The position numbers and the translations under genes are program-made. This document shows positions 1-7,920 of a DNA stretch of 64,000 nt, one piece after another. The notes beneath the pieces were generated by a model. That model saw nothing but the letters and a program-made list of their open reading frames with translations. It did not search any database and was not told the origin of the DNA. Source of the stretch: Cuniculiplasma divulgatum (lineage in GTDB: Archaea; Thermoplasmatota; Thermoplasmata; Thermoplasmatales; Thermoplasmataceae); assembly GCA_031200235.1 (NCBI GenBank), contig CP133595.1, forward strand, positions 1,636,877 through 1,700,876. The letters run 5' to 3'. Positions within the stretch are counted from its first letter, which is position 1, and each line of letters opens with the position of its first letter.

Positions 1-460
1 AGTATTTTTTAAAGAAATACTGCAGGTTGAAAGTATCGGGACTCATGTAGTCAAGATTCATTAAAACAAAGTTTGTCATATCGGCAGCGACCTCTTCCGG
101 GTTTCTGTCAGGAATTGTACCTTGCGGCAGGCCTGCTCCCTGGGGCAGTTTGGATGCGGAAGCAGATTTTTCAGAGCCAGTAACCGAGGATCTCACAAAG
201 AGATGCACGAAACCATTCTGCAGGAATGCTATCTCTTCATGTTCAGCGGGGGCCTGGCTGGGAGCTCCAGAGGAGCTGGACGAAACATAGTGGTACAGAA
301 TGGGAGAGTGTTCGCTCATTATTGTTTCCACGAACTTTGAGGGATCGTCCCCCTTCCAGATGAGAATCTGGTTGAATGTACCCATTATGCTGTTCTGCAG
401 AGGGTATATCCTGACCTTTTCCCCCAGATCAGCAATGAGTTTTGAGATATCGGATGTCAT
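1..460 (-). CDS. Hypothetical protein, truncated by window edge
   Basis: An open frame runs on the minus strand from an ATG at 460 to the window edge, giving about 153 N-terminal residues with no stop. It begins MTSDISKLIADLGEKVRIYP. I see no signal peptide or membrane segment. A low-complexity Ser/Ala/Pro stretch (residues about 60-75 and again near 100) separates two more regular parts. No family was recognised. Codon use looks like that of neighbouring genes, which supports a real gene; the competing plus-strand frame at 122-340 is probably its shadow. Confidence 0.6.
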   Translation of the reverse strand, partial: MTSDISKLIADLGEKVRIYPLQNSIMGTFNQILIWKGDDPSKFVETIMSEHSPILYHYVSSSSSGAPSQAPAEHEEIAFLQNGFVHLFVRSSVTGSEKSASASKLPQGAGLPQGTIPDRNPEEVAADMTNFVLMNLDYMSPDTFNLQYFFKKY

Positions 461-587
461 GAATGTACGTTAGTAATTATTGGATTAATACATTCCCCTA
501 CACTGCTAGATTTCATCTCGAAGAAGCAAATGTGGCTTTGGCTGATTTTTTCGGCAATGCTTTATGCAATGGGCACATGGCTTATAT

Positions 588-1151
588 ATGTACAGACATG
601 GTTTTGTAGAGAAGGACATAGATCCGTCAACGGTGTACTCCCGCATAAAAGACATGCTGGTTGAGGACAAGTTCAACGTAACTTCGGACGAATCCAATGG
701 AAATCTTAGGGAATTGCATGCAAGGAAGTCAAACAGGGAAAGGATAGTTCTTGGAAAGGTTAGGGATGTGGATGCCATGGTGGCTGGGCAGAAGGGAAAA
801 TTCGAAGTTCAGTTGCATGCGGGAATATGGGGTCGCGATCTTGCAGTACCTGCCATTGAAGGCATTTTTACTTTTGGGGCAGCAACAGCAGCAGAAGTTC
901 ACTCAGGCCATGAATACGAACTGAATCTCTGGAAGAAGGTGGTAAACCTCATAGACCCCAGCCTGAAGATGTGTGATCTGGATGGCCTGTTGTTCAATAC
1001 GCAGGAGGACCTTGACAAGCACATGAAGACCCATCAGCAGCAGGCAATGGGATATGGATCTGGAATGGGAATGATGGGTATGGGAATGCTTGGAATGGGT
1101 ATGATGGGAATGATGGGTATGGGCATGATGGGTGGAGGATTCTGGATCTGA
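588..1151 (+). CDS. Zinc-finger-like protein with Gly/Met-rich tail
   Basis: This is a protein of about 187 residues. The first two thirds are a mixed alpha/beta region of no family I recognise. Near residue 145 a C2H2-like segment has the final F-x5-L-x2-H-x3-H spacing, but only one of the two usual cysteines (MCDLDGLLF, then HMKTH), so zinc binding is doubtful. The last 35 or so residues are almost only Gly and Met and end in GGGFWI. A frame from 564 is also open, but the ATG at 588 lies about 24 bases after a TATA-like CTTTATGC (about 559-566), fitting a leaderless start. Met-rich tails can bind copper(I) or act as flexible surfaces; both are guesses here. Confidence 0.7.
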   Translation: MYRHGFVEKDIDPSTVYSRIKDMLVEDKFNVTSDESNGNLRELHARKSNRERIVLGKVRDVDAMVAGQKGKFEVQLHAGIWGRDLAVPAIEGIFTFGAATAAEVHSGHEYELNLWKKVVNLIDPSLKMCDLDGLLFNTQEDLDKHMKTHQQQAMGYGSGMGMMGMGMLGMGMMGMMGMGMMGGGFWI

Positions 1152-1266
1152 TCCTCTGGATTCTTTTCTTCGCGGTTTACTGTTAATTCAGATATTTTGA
1201 CATCCTGATCTGGTTTAATGCATGGAGAATTTTTCGATTCAGCTATAATATCTGATATCCATGAGC

Positions 1267-1339
1267 GGGCCCGCCGGGATTCGAACCCAGGTCTTCGGCT
1301 TCGAAGGCCAACAGGATATCCTAGCTACCCCACGGGCCC
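1267..1339 (-). tRNA. tRNA-Arg (UCG)
   Basis: The 73-base minus-strand sequence folds as a complete cloverleaf. The acceptor stem is GGGCCCG/CGGGCCC, the D arm starts GGGTAGCTAGG, the anticodon stem is TTGGC/GCCGA with loop CTTCGAA, and the T arm contains GGTTCGAATCC. Anticodon positions 34-36 read UCG, so it should read CGA arginine codons. No intron or encoded CCA is visible. Confidence 0.96.
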
Positions 1340-1379
1340 TTCTTCAGTGATGGCTCTGTTGTTCTAAAGAATTGTCATT

Positions 1380-1607
1380 TCAGAGGGTTGTCTGGACGGA
1401 ATTGCCTTCTGGAAAAATATTCCTGCTCTCCCCGGTGGAAACCATATAATCATATAACGTATAGAAAGGCTTGGTTTTACCCTTTTCTACCACACGGTAT
1501 GCCGAAGCAAAGTTGAAGCAGAGCCTGCATTGCGTTACCATTCCCTCATGGAGATGGCACTGGCCGTTTAAATGGTACATGCATAAATGCTCAATTGAAC
1601 CCGTCAT
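1380..1607 (-). CDS. Small Cys/His-rich protein, putative zinc ribbon
   Basis: The 75-residue product has tightly spaced Cys and His residues in its first third (CMYHLNGQC, HLHEG, then CRLC), which suggests a small zinc-binding knuckle. The rest is polar with one short hydrophobic stretch. Its ATG lies inside the last codons of the upstream STAND-type ATPase gene, overlapping it by 17 bases, so the two are probably translated together. I do not recognise a named family. The gene is short and no homology search was possible, so a spurious frame cannot be excluded, but the motif pattern and coupling argue for a real gene. Confidence 0.55.
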   Translation of the reverse strand: MTGSIEHLCMYHLNGQCHLHEGMVTQCRLCFNFASAYRVVEKGKTKPFYTLYDYMVSTGESRNIFPEGNSVQTTL

Positions 1608-4170
1608 ATATCTGTGGCACCTTTCCCTTCAGCTGGGTATAAACTGACTTTATATATTCACCTTTTGTTGTATTCAGTTTTGCTATATCCTCATCATGCA
1701 GGCCAACAATCACTTCTGTGCCCAGCCCTATGAGTGATCTTGATTTTTCATCAATTTTAACATCCCGCAATGTACCCGCAGCCATGTGTCTCAGCAATAC
1801 AACGACGTAAGTGTAGATATAGGTATTACTTCCCTGGGGAAGGTTTTCATCCAGAAATTTTCTCAGGTCGTTCAATTTCCCTCTTGAGGCAAGTGCGATT
1901 GCGCCGGCGATCCTCGCTACGAGCAATCCCATGAAATCCCCAATTCCCTGGGCCTGTTTCATGGCAAGTTCAGCGGCTCTCATTGCCTCATCAGCATTAC
2001 CGTCTATTGCGAATTTAATGGCTCCAATGGTGTACCACAAGGGCAGGTAGTCATCAGCCTCCTGGAATGACGTAAGGAAAACCTTGTCAAGATTGGGGTT
2101 GAAATTGCCTGACTGGAATCCATCGGCTATATACTTCAGGCCGCGGCAGACAGTCTCCTGGACAGAACTTCCATTTCTCACGGCAAGGTCATACATCTCG
2201 TTAATGAAGGTAATGGCATTTTCAAGATTGAATGAATTCAGGTTTATTGTTGCCATGAACCTGAGGAACGGGTATGTCAGGTTGCTGTCGTCCACAATGC
2301 GTATGAGCTTCTGTGCGCTTGTGATGTTCTGCCGGAATTCGTCAAACCTGCCAGTGGTGTAATATATTTCACAGAGGTTGTATGTTGCGTACGCCCTGGA
2401 CACCAGGGCACCGGAAATATAGGACTTCTCAATAATTTCGGTCAGCATCTTTGCCGATTCCTCCAGCTTTCCCTGGTAACTGTATATGATTGCAATATTG
2501 TTCAGGCTGAGAAGCTCGGCCTCGTAATGTCTCATCTTCTGGTTCAGGGCCAGTGATTCCTTATAAAGGTCAAGTGCGTTGCTCAACTGGAAACTTCTCA
2601 CGCTCATGGTTCCAAGTAGGTTAAGTGCATCTGCAGTAACATCCTCGAAACCCTTCTTCTTTGCTAGGTTTCTTGCGTCCGTTGCATATTTTACCGTAAG
2701 TTCCCTGTTTTCCATATATGAATAGTCAACTGCCAGGGTCATGAGGGTCTCGGCATAATCCCTGGATTCAATGTCAAGGTGTGGCAGAAGCTCTTCGCAT
2801 AATTTCACTGATTCAGCGTATCTTCCAGCCTTCCTGTACAGTCTGGCCAGCGTTATCCTGGCAAAGACGGGCTCAACTCTTATGACACTTTCGGAATTGC
2901 ATAATTCGATGGCTTCCTTGGTCTGTCCCGCTATCTCATAGGCATAGGCAGCCAGCAGACTAAGGTGTGCACGTGCACCATCATTGCTGACCATTTTCAG
3001 GATTCTCAGGAACATTTCCGGTGAGGAGTTTATGAACGGGAGTTTCTGCCGGATTTCAGTCCACTGACCCTCCACCTCCTTCTCTATTGCCTCAGGATCT
3101 TTAACAAGAAGATAGATCTTGATTTTTGTAAGTGCAGGCAGATCATTGAATGAAGGTTGTTTAAGGAAATGGTCGGAGAGCACCTTTGATTTTTTCTCGG
3201 AAAGCGCCCCAATAACTAGGTCATTTATTCTCCTGTTCACCAGGCTGTAATTGACATCATTATGTGTTACAAAGCCAGCTTCGGTCAATCTGTCAAGAAT
3301 ATGAAGAACATCGCTTCTCTCAAGTTCCAGCATTCTGGCAATGAAGCCCGGTGAAAGTTCTTCTGACATCAGTGCAATGAGGCCCAGGATAGACAGATCG
3401 GGGTCCTCCATGTCTGCAAGTACCCTTTCCAGCCTTGTTTCAAAACTCGGTGGTATTGGGAAGAATCTGTACGTTACCTCCTCAAGCTCATTGTTGCTGT
3501 TTATTATGCCTCTTTCCTGGTAGTATTTCAGGGCATAATCTGCATATCTTATATTTCCGTTAGTAAGCCGGTAAAGCTCCTGAACAAATGAAATCGGAAG
3601 CTTGAAATGTTTCTGCCTGAGGAAATAGTTCATGTCTTCAATGTCGGGTTTTCTGAAGTTCAGCACCCATATGTTTGATTCCATTGTGACAACATTCAGG
3701 AACTTCCTCACCACATCCTGATCAAGGATCAGCTCTTCATTGAATGTTGCCATGAATATGTATCCGTTTTTCTTGCTGAGCCTGGATAGATAAACAAAGA
3801 GTTCTCGGGAAGGCTGGATCATGCTTTCAATATTGTCAAGGATAAATATGGTGTTTCTGGCCTTTTCTCCTGAAAAGTGTGAGAATATCTCCACTATCTT
3901 TGCCAAATCTCTCTCCTCAAATGTATCGAGTAGCTGATTGAGCAACTCGTTGTAGGCCTGATACTTGAGAGCTTCGTCTGAGTAAAAGGATTTTGCTCTG
4001 AAGACGTACATGCCCTTGCCCCTGGCAAATTCCTCGATGAAATTCAGGGCGGCGGTCTTTCCCCAGCCGCTCTTTCCCATAAGAAGGAACGATGTACCGG
4101 ATATCTTCGACTTGTCAATGAGATCGATGAAATAATCACTGGCTTCCCTGTAGTTGAAGACTCGTTCCAT
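1591..4170 (-). CDS. STAND-type AAA ATPase with TPR repeats
   Basis: This 859-residue protein starts with a P-loop ATPase domain: Walker A GKSGWGKT near residue 32 and a Walker B-like FILDN near 110. A winged-helix-like segment follows near residues 260-310 (LSPGFIARMLELERSDVL), then a long array of TPR-like helical pairs to the C-terminus. The layout (NTPase, winged helix, TPR) is that of STAND signalling ATPases such as MalT relatives, but I see no C-terminal LuxR-type DNA-binding domain. The start sits about 25 bases after an AT-rich box (AATAATTAAG) with no Shine-Dalgarno. The ligand or output is unknown. The overlapping small Cys/His protein may be its partner. Confidence 0.85.
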   Translation of the reverse strand: MERVFNYREASDYFIDLIDKSKISGTSFLLMGKSGWGKTAALNFIEEFARGKGMYVFRAKSFYSDEALKYQAYNELLNQLLDTFEERDLAKIVEIFSHFSGEKARNTIFILDNIESMIQPSRELFVYLSRLSKKNGYIFMATFNEELILDQDVVRKFLNVVTMESNIWVLNFRKPDIEDMNYFLRQKHFKLPISFVQELYRLTNGNIRYADYALKYYQERGIINSNNELEEVTYRFFPIPPSFETRLERVLADMEDPDLSILGLIALMSEELSPGFIARMLELERSDVLHILDRLTEAGFVTHNDVNYSLVNRRINDLVIGALSEKKSKVLSDHFLKQPSFNDLPALTKIKIYLLVKDPEAIEKEVEGQWTEIRQKLPFINSSPEMFLRILKMVSNDGARAHLSLLAAYAYEIAGQTKEAIELCNSESVIRVEPVFARITLARLYRKAGRYAESVKLCEELLPHLDIESRDYAETLMTLAVDYSYMENRELTVKYATDARNLAKKKGFEDVTADALNLLGTMSVRSFQLSNALDLYKESLALNQKMRHYEAELLSLNNIAIIYSYQGKLEESAKMLTEIIEKSYISGALVSRAYATYNLCEIYYTTGRFDEFRQNITSAQKLIRIVDDSNLTYPFLRFMATINLNSFNLENAITFINEMYDLAVRNGSSVQETVCRGLKYIADGFQSGNFNPNLDKVFLTSFQEADDYLPLWYTIGAIKFAIDGNADEAMRAAELAMKQAQGIGDFMGLLVARIAGAIALASRGKLNDLRKFLDENLPQGSNTYIYTYVVVLLRHMAAGTLRDVKIDEKSRSLIGLGTEVIVGLHDEDIAKLNTTKGEYIKSVYTQLKGKVPQIYDGFN

Positions 4171-4227
4171 TACGTATTGGGATTGGGAGGACTACTTAAT
4201 TATTTTCCATAGTGCAGTCTGCATGAA

Positions 4228-4980
4228 CTAATGCCTGCCAATCTGGATGCGCTTTCCGGATTCCGTAAGCCTTGTGGTTCCGAATTCATGCAAGCCCATG
4301 AGCTCTTCCTTGCTGAATGTGGGTCCTTCCGTGCATAGCTGTCTTCCATCTATGGAGCATGAATCGCAGATACCAATTCCACACTTCATGGTGCGTTCCA
4401 GTGAGAACTGGGCAGGGATGGGCTTATCCGCAACATAATCCAGTATGGACTTCAGCATCAGTTCTGGGCCGCATACGTACATCATGTCAAACTCATCCAG
4501 CTGTAGGGACTTAACACCATCAATGGCAAACCCTCTGATGCCTGCCGTACCATCGTCAGTAACCATTGTCACATGCCCCTCAGCAAATCTGTCTGCAAAT
4601 AGAAGATCAGATGAGGTTCTTGCAGAAACAACACCATATGCGCTGGAATCAACCAGTGGAAGAAGGCCAGCCATGCCGGACCCTCCTCCAACTACTAATT
4701 TTCTTCCTGGCTTGATGTCAAAGGGTCTTCCATATGGTCCCCTGAAAAAGATCCTGTCTCCCTTCTTGAGGCCGATCATTGCTTCGCTGGTTTCGCCATA
4801 GCTTCTGATGGTGATGCCTTTCAGGAGGCCTGTATGAGATACTGAAATGGGAATTTCGCTGTGGTCAGGCATCCACACCATGATGAACTGTCCCGGTTCA
4901 ACTTTCTGGTCCCAGCTGAACCTTATTGTTACTGTATTTCTCCCTATCCTCTCCACATCGGAAATATCCTTTACTATCAT
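4228..4980 (-). CDS. pyrK: Dihydroorotate dehydrogenase electron transfer subunit
   Basis: PyrK passes electrons from dihydroorotate dehydrogenase to NAD through FAD and a 2Fe-2S cluster, in de novo pyrimidine synthesis. The 250 residues show the flavodoxin-reductase fold order: FAD-binding beta barrel with PGQFIMVW, the GGGSGMAGL nucleotide loop near residue 98, CGPELMLKSIL near 168, and a cysteine cluster CGIGICDSCSIDGRQLC near the C-terminus for the iron-sulfur centre. It follows pyrD with a 4-base overlap, so the two subunits are coupled, as is usual for the type 1B enzyme. Confidence 0.93.
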   Translation of the reverse strand: MIVKDISDVERIGRNTVTIRFSWDQKVEPGQFIMVWMPDHSEIPISVSHTGLLKGITIRSYGETSEAMIGLKKGDRIFFRGPYGRPFDIKPGRKLVVGGGSGMAGLLPLVDSSAYGVVSARTSSDLLFADRFAEGHVTMVTDDGTAGIRGFAIDGVKSLQLDEFDMMYVCGPELMLKSILDYVADKPIPAQFSLERTMKCGIGICDSCSIDGRQLCTEGPTFSKEELMGLHEFGTTRLTESGKRIQIGRH

Positions 4981-5879
4981 TCAACAGCCACCCCGATCAT
5001 TTCAGAGATTCTGCTGAACCCTTCCGCTTCCATGAATTTCTCGAGGTCTGCTTCTATTATTGAAAATACATCTTTCCCCTGTGTGTAAAGCGCTGTGCCT
5101 ATCTGGACTGCAGAAGCACCGGCCATAACGTATTCAACAAGGTCGTTGGCGTTTTCAATTCCCCCAACACCGATTATTTCCTTCCCGGTCTCCTTTTTGA
5201 CCTCATAAACGTACCTTACGCCAACATTTTTTATGGCTGGACCGGAAAGGCCACCATATCTGTTGGTGAGAACAGCTTTCCTGGCGTGTATATCTATGGA
5301 CATTGCCCTTACGGTGTTTATGAGGACAAGCGCATCTGCCTTATGAGCGGCGTTAGCAATGTCCACTATGTTTGTGACGTTTGGGGAAAGTTTCGCGAAC
5401 ACCGGTATTTTCAGTTTTGATTTCAGCGTGGTCACTATATCCTCCACAAGCTGCGGGTCAGAACCAACCTCTGTGCCGTATCCTGCCACGTGTGGGCAGG
5501 AAAGGTTCAGCTCCACTGCAGTTGCTCCGTATTCCTCCATGTTCAGTGCCAGCTGGAGAAATTCATCTGCAGTTGCACCGAAAATACTTCCCACAATTGG
5601 TTTATTTCCACTCAGCGCAATTTCCATCTCACCCCTGAAATTTTTAATTCCGGGGTTAGCAAGACCAATGGCATTAAGAAGTCCTCCATGGATTGGCACC
5701 ACAACAGGGGGCTTGTATCCTGTCCTCTCACTGGTGCCAATGGACTTAGTAACCACTGCAGCAGCGCCTTTTTTCAGGATTTCAAGCATTGTGTATCCAT
5801 TTTCATCCAGTATTCCAGAGGCAAGCATCATTGGATTGGAAAGCCTTATTCCGGCTACGGTTGTATCAGTGTGAACCAT
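4977..5879 (-). CDS. pyrD: Dihydroorotate dehydrogenase, catalytic subunit (type 1B)
   Basis: The enzyme oxidises dihydroorotate to orotate with FMN. The 300-residue TIM-barrel carries the family hallmarks: SNPMMLASG near the N-terminus, NLSCPHVAGYGTEVG near residue 125 with the catalytic cysteine typical of class 1B, PVFAKLSPN, and a phosphate-binding GVGGIENANDLVEY near 240. Length is normal. It is the first gene of a two-gene operon with pyrK. A TATA-like AATTTATGG lies about 35 bases upstream. The carbamoyltransferase step is encoded separately at 39.2-40.6 kb. Confidence 0.95.
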   Translation of the reverse strand: MVHTDTTVAGIRLSNPMMLASGILDENGYTMLEILKKGAAAVVTKSIGTSERTGYKPPVVVPIHGGLLNAIGLANPGIKNFRGEMEIALSGNKPIVGSIFGATADEFLQLALNMEEYGATAVELNLSCPHVAGYGTEVGSDPQLVEDIVTTLKSKLKIPVFAKLSPNVTNIVDIANAAHKADALVLINTVRAMSIDIHARKAVLTNRYGGLSGPAIKNVGVRYVYEVKKETGKEIIGVGGIENANDLVEYVMAGASAVQIGTALYTQGKDVFSIIEADLEKFMEAEGFSRISEMIGVAVE

Positions 5880-5959
5880 TAAAATTGACCAGCTTCCATA
5901 GCATTACCATATCCATAAATTTTGTCAGATCTGATGCGCCCGGAATTAAATATGGGAAA

Positions 5960-6436
5960 TCAGGCATGCTCATATGCCCTGCCGTATTTCACCATTATTG
6001 AAGTTTTTTTGACAGTCTTGACATCCAGAATTCTGTCAAGGTCCTTCCTTGAGAGTCCCGGCTTCAGCTCAGGTGGTTCCAGTACACCATAAATTGTAAA
6101 GAAATACCTGTGCACCTGCTTCCTTGGGGGGCAAGGCCCGTTGTAGCCGATCTTTCCAAAATCGTTTACCCCCTGGCTCCATCCTTCTGGGGTGGTCTCC
6201 GTTTTCGGCACATTTTCAGGAAGAGACTTGACATCCGGTTTTATATTATAAATGATCCAGTGAACGAATGTTCCATGCGGGGCATCCGGGTCTTCGACAA
6301 TAAGTATAAAGGATTTGGCAGATTGTGGAGCGTCATCCCACTTGATCTCAGGTGAGACATCATTTCCATCACATGAGAATTTCTGGCTCAGCATATCCCC
6401 ATTTTTGAATCCCGTCATCTCAATCTTGAAAGTCAT
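5960..6436 (-). CDS. PEBP / YbhB-YbcL family protein
   Basis: This 158-residue protein belongs to the phosphatidylethanolamine-binding (Raf kinase inhibitor-like) family. The ligand-pocket signature DPDAPHGTFVHWIIYNI sits near residues 50-66, with GYNGPCPP near 99. Archaeal members are cytosolic and have no settled role. It is a single gene. On its strand a box CTTTTAAAAAC lies about 25-30 bases before the ATG, suggesting a leaderless transcript. Confidence 0.92.
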   Translation of the reverse strand: MTFKIEMTGFKNGDMLSQKFSCDGNDVSPEIKWDDAPQSAKSFILIVEDPDAPHGTFVHWIIYNIKPDVKSLPENVPKTETTPEGWSQGVNDFGKIGYNGPCPPRKQVHRYFFTIYGVLEPPELKPGLSRKDLDRILDVKTVKKTSIMVKYGRAYEHA

Positions 6437-6526
6437 AAATCATTATTGCAACTGTTTTTAAAAGGATATGGTCGGCTTGTATTTCATAAGGCCTGCCTTT
6501 TATCACAAGTACTGGCAAAAATTGGA

Positions 6527-7090
6527 TTAATGCGGCTCCAGGTTGTCTGCCCTGCCCTTTCTGTCCACAAGTGCAGGAAACATCTCCTGCAGTTTCTTAA
6601 TCTTGGGATTTATGACAAATCTGCAATATGCGGCACCTGCATTCTTTTCGTAATAGTTCCTGTGGTAATCTTCAGCAGGATAGAAATTCTTGAATGGCAG
6701 TACCTGTGTAACAATGGCTCGCTTGAAATGTTTCTGATCCTTAAGGCGCTTTATGAAATCAATTGCAGAATTCTTCTGAGATTCGGAGGTGTAAAATATC
6801 ACATATCTGTACTGTTCGCCAGTGTCCGCTCCCTGCTTATCAATCGAGGTAGGATCGTGGATAGAGAAGAAAATCTCCAGTATCTGCTCCAGATCAGTTA
6901 CTTCTGTGTTGAAGACAACCCGGGCAACTTCTATGTGTCCGGTATTTCCAGAACACACCTGATCATATGTGGGATTTTCCACATGCCCACCGGAATAGCC
7001 AGGGGTAACTTCTTGAATGCCCTTTATGGTTCGAAACGCAGCCTCAGTGCACCAGAAACATCCGGCACCCAGATAGATTGTCTGATTCAT
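6527..7090 (-). CDS. msrA: Peptide methionine sulfoxide reductase A
   Basis: MsrA reduces methionine-S-sulfoxide in proteins and protects against oxidation. The catalytic GCFWC motif is at residues 10-14 of 187, followed by family blocks GYSGGH, NPTYDQVCSG, and HDPTSIDKQGADTGEQYR. A further Cys in AAYCRFVINP could serve as a resolving residue. It stands alone between divergent neighbours. The start is unambiguous because the motif is close to the first Met. Confidence 0.95.
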   Translation of the reverse strand: MNQTIYLGAGCFWCTEAAFRTIKGIQEVTPGYSGGHVENPTYDQVCSGNTGHIEVARVVFNTEVTDLEQILEIFFSIHDPTSIDKQGADTGEQYRYVIFYTSESQKNSAIDFIKRLKDQKHFKRAIVTQVLPFKNFYPAEDYHRNYYEKNAGAAYCRFVINPKIKKLQEMFPALVDRKGRADNLEPH

Positions 7091-7207
7091 TTTTCCTCAG
7101 GTGACAATCACTTTATGCTTTATTAGGAGTGATGAATCAGTTTTCGTTCCCCATACTGAATTGAGACTGCGAAACTTTAAACCAACCATACGTTTTGAAC
7201 AGTATCC

Positions 7208-7702
7208 ATGAAGAGCGTGTTCAAGCAGGATAAGGCTGTGTCCCCAATAATAGCAACAATTCTGCTAATTGCAATTACCGTCACACTGGTATCGACAGCC
7301 TACACTCTGATTTCTGGATACATTCCAATCCCTTCATCCCCAACGCCTACTGCAAATCTGAACATTGCTAACCTTACCTACAGGTCATCAGGTTCAATAA
7401 ACGGTACATACGCTATTTCACTGAGTTCAGTGAACGGTAATATATCATTGGATAATATTGTCCTTCTCATCATCATGCAAAACGGAACCGTGGTTGAAGA
7501 GAATCTGGGCATGGTTCTCAATGCAGGGAAGATACAGGTGGAATCTGGCACATTGTCCATAAACATGACCGGGAATGAACCGTACCTTTCCAGCACAACG
7601 GAGATAATTGTCAATCTTGCACTATCACCCGGATATATCTCCTACGTTGCTTTGAAAGACATTAAAACAGGCGGTACTGTTGGTTCTGCTCTGGTAACAT
7701 AA
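7208..7702 (+). CDS. Archaeal type IV pilin-like secreted protein
   Basis: The 164-residue protein has a class III signal region: short positive N-terminus MKSVFKQDKAVSPIIATILL, then a hydrophobic helix to about residue 40, then a Ser/Thr/Asn-rich extracellular part predicted as beta strand. The DKAVSPIIAT pattern is the archaeal pilin N-terminal domain processed by a prepilin peptidase. No assembly ATPase or platform protein lies nearby, so any pilus machinery must be elsewhere. A TATA-like CTTTAAACC sits about 30 bases upstream. Role (adhesion or surface sensing) is not shown by sequence. Confidence 0.82.
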   Translation: MKSVFKQDKAVSPIIATILLIAITVTLVSTAYTLISGYIPIPSSPTPTANLNIANLTYRSSGSINGTYAISLSSVNGNISLDNIVLLIIMQNGTVVEENLGMVLNAGKIQVESGTLSINMTGNEPYLSSTTEIIVNLALSPGYISYVALKDIKTGGTVGSALVT

Positions 7703-7797
7703 TGGGCATCAGAAATTACCATAAGATCTTACACACAGTGCCAGCCCCAGTGGCTTTCCCACTCCAGAATCCATAAAAAAGGGTGTAAATCAGGCTC

Positions 7798-7811
7798 CAC
7801 CTGATCAGGTG
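7798..7811. promoter_or_regulatory. 14-bp perfect palindrome upstream of Amt gene
   Basis: CACCTGATCAGGTG is a perfect inverted repeat in the 218-base gap between the pilin-like gene and the ammonium transporter gene. An upstream ATCAGG at 7789-7794 can also pair with its left half. It lies well before the likely promoter (CTTATAAA about 7849), so it could be an operator or the end hairpin of the pilin transcript. Confidence 0.35.
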
Positions 7812-7920
7812 TCACATGACCAGATTAGGGAGTATGGCGCAGGTTGCTTATAAATCAACCTCTTAATAGAACCGGCATTGAATATTTATTTCCTGCGTTA
7901 TACTGAAAGATGGTGGAAGA

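Noticed and set aside
1064-1140. Microsatellite or CRISPR-like repeat
   Set aside because: The ATGGG-type repetition is in frame and encodes the Gly/Met tail; there are no regular spacers. No CRISPR array was seen anywhere in the window.
5359-5874. 171-codon open frame on the plus strand
   Set aside because: It is fully antisense to pyrD, whose motifs are certain, and its translation shows no domain.
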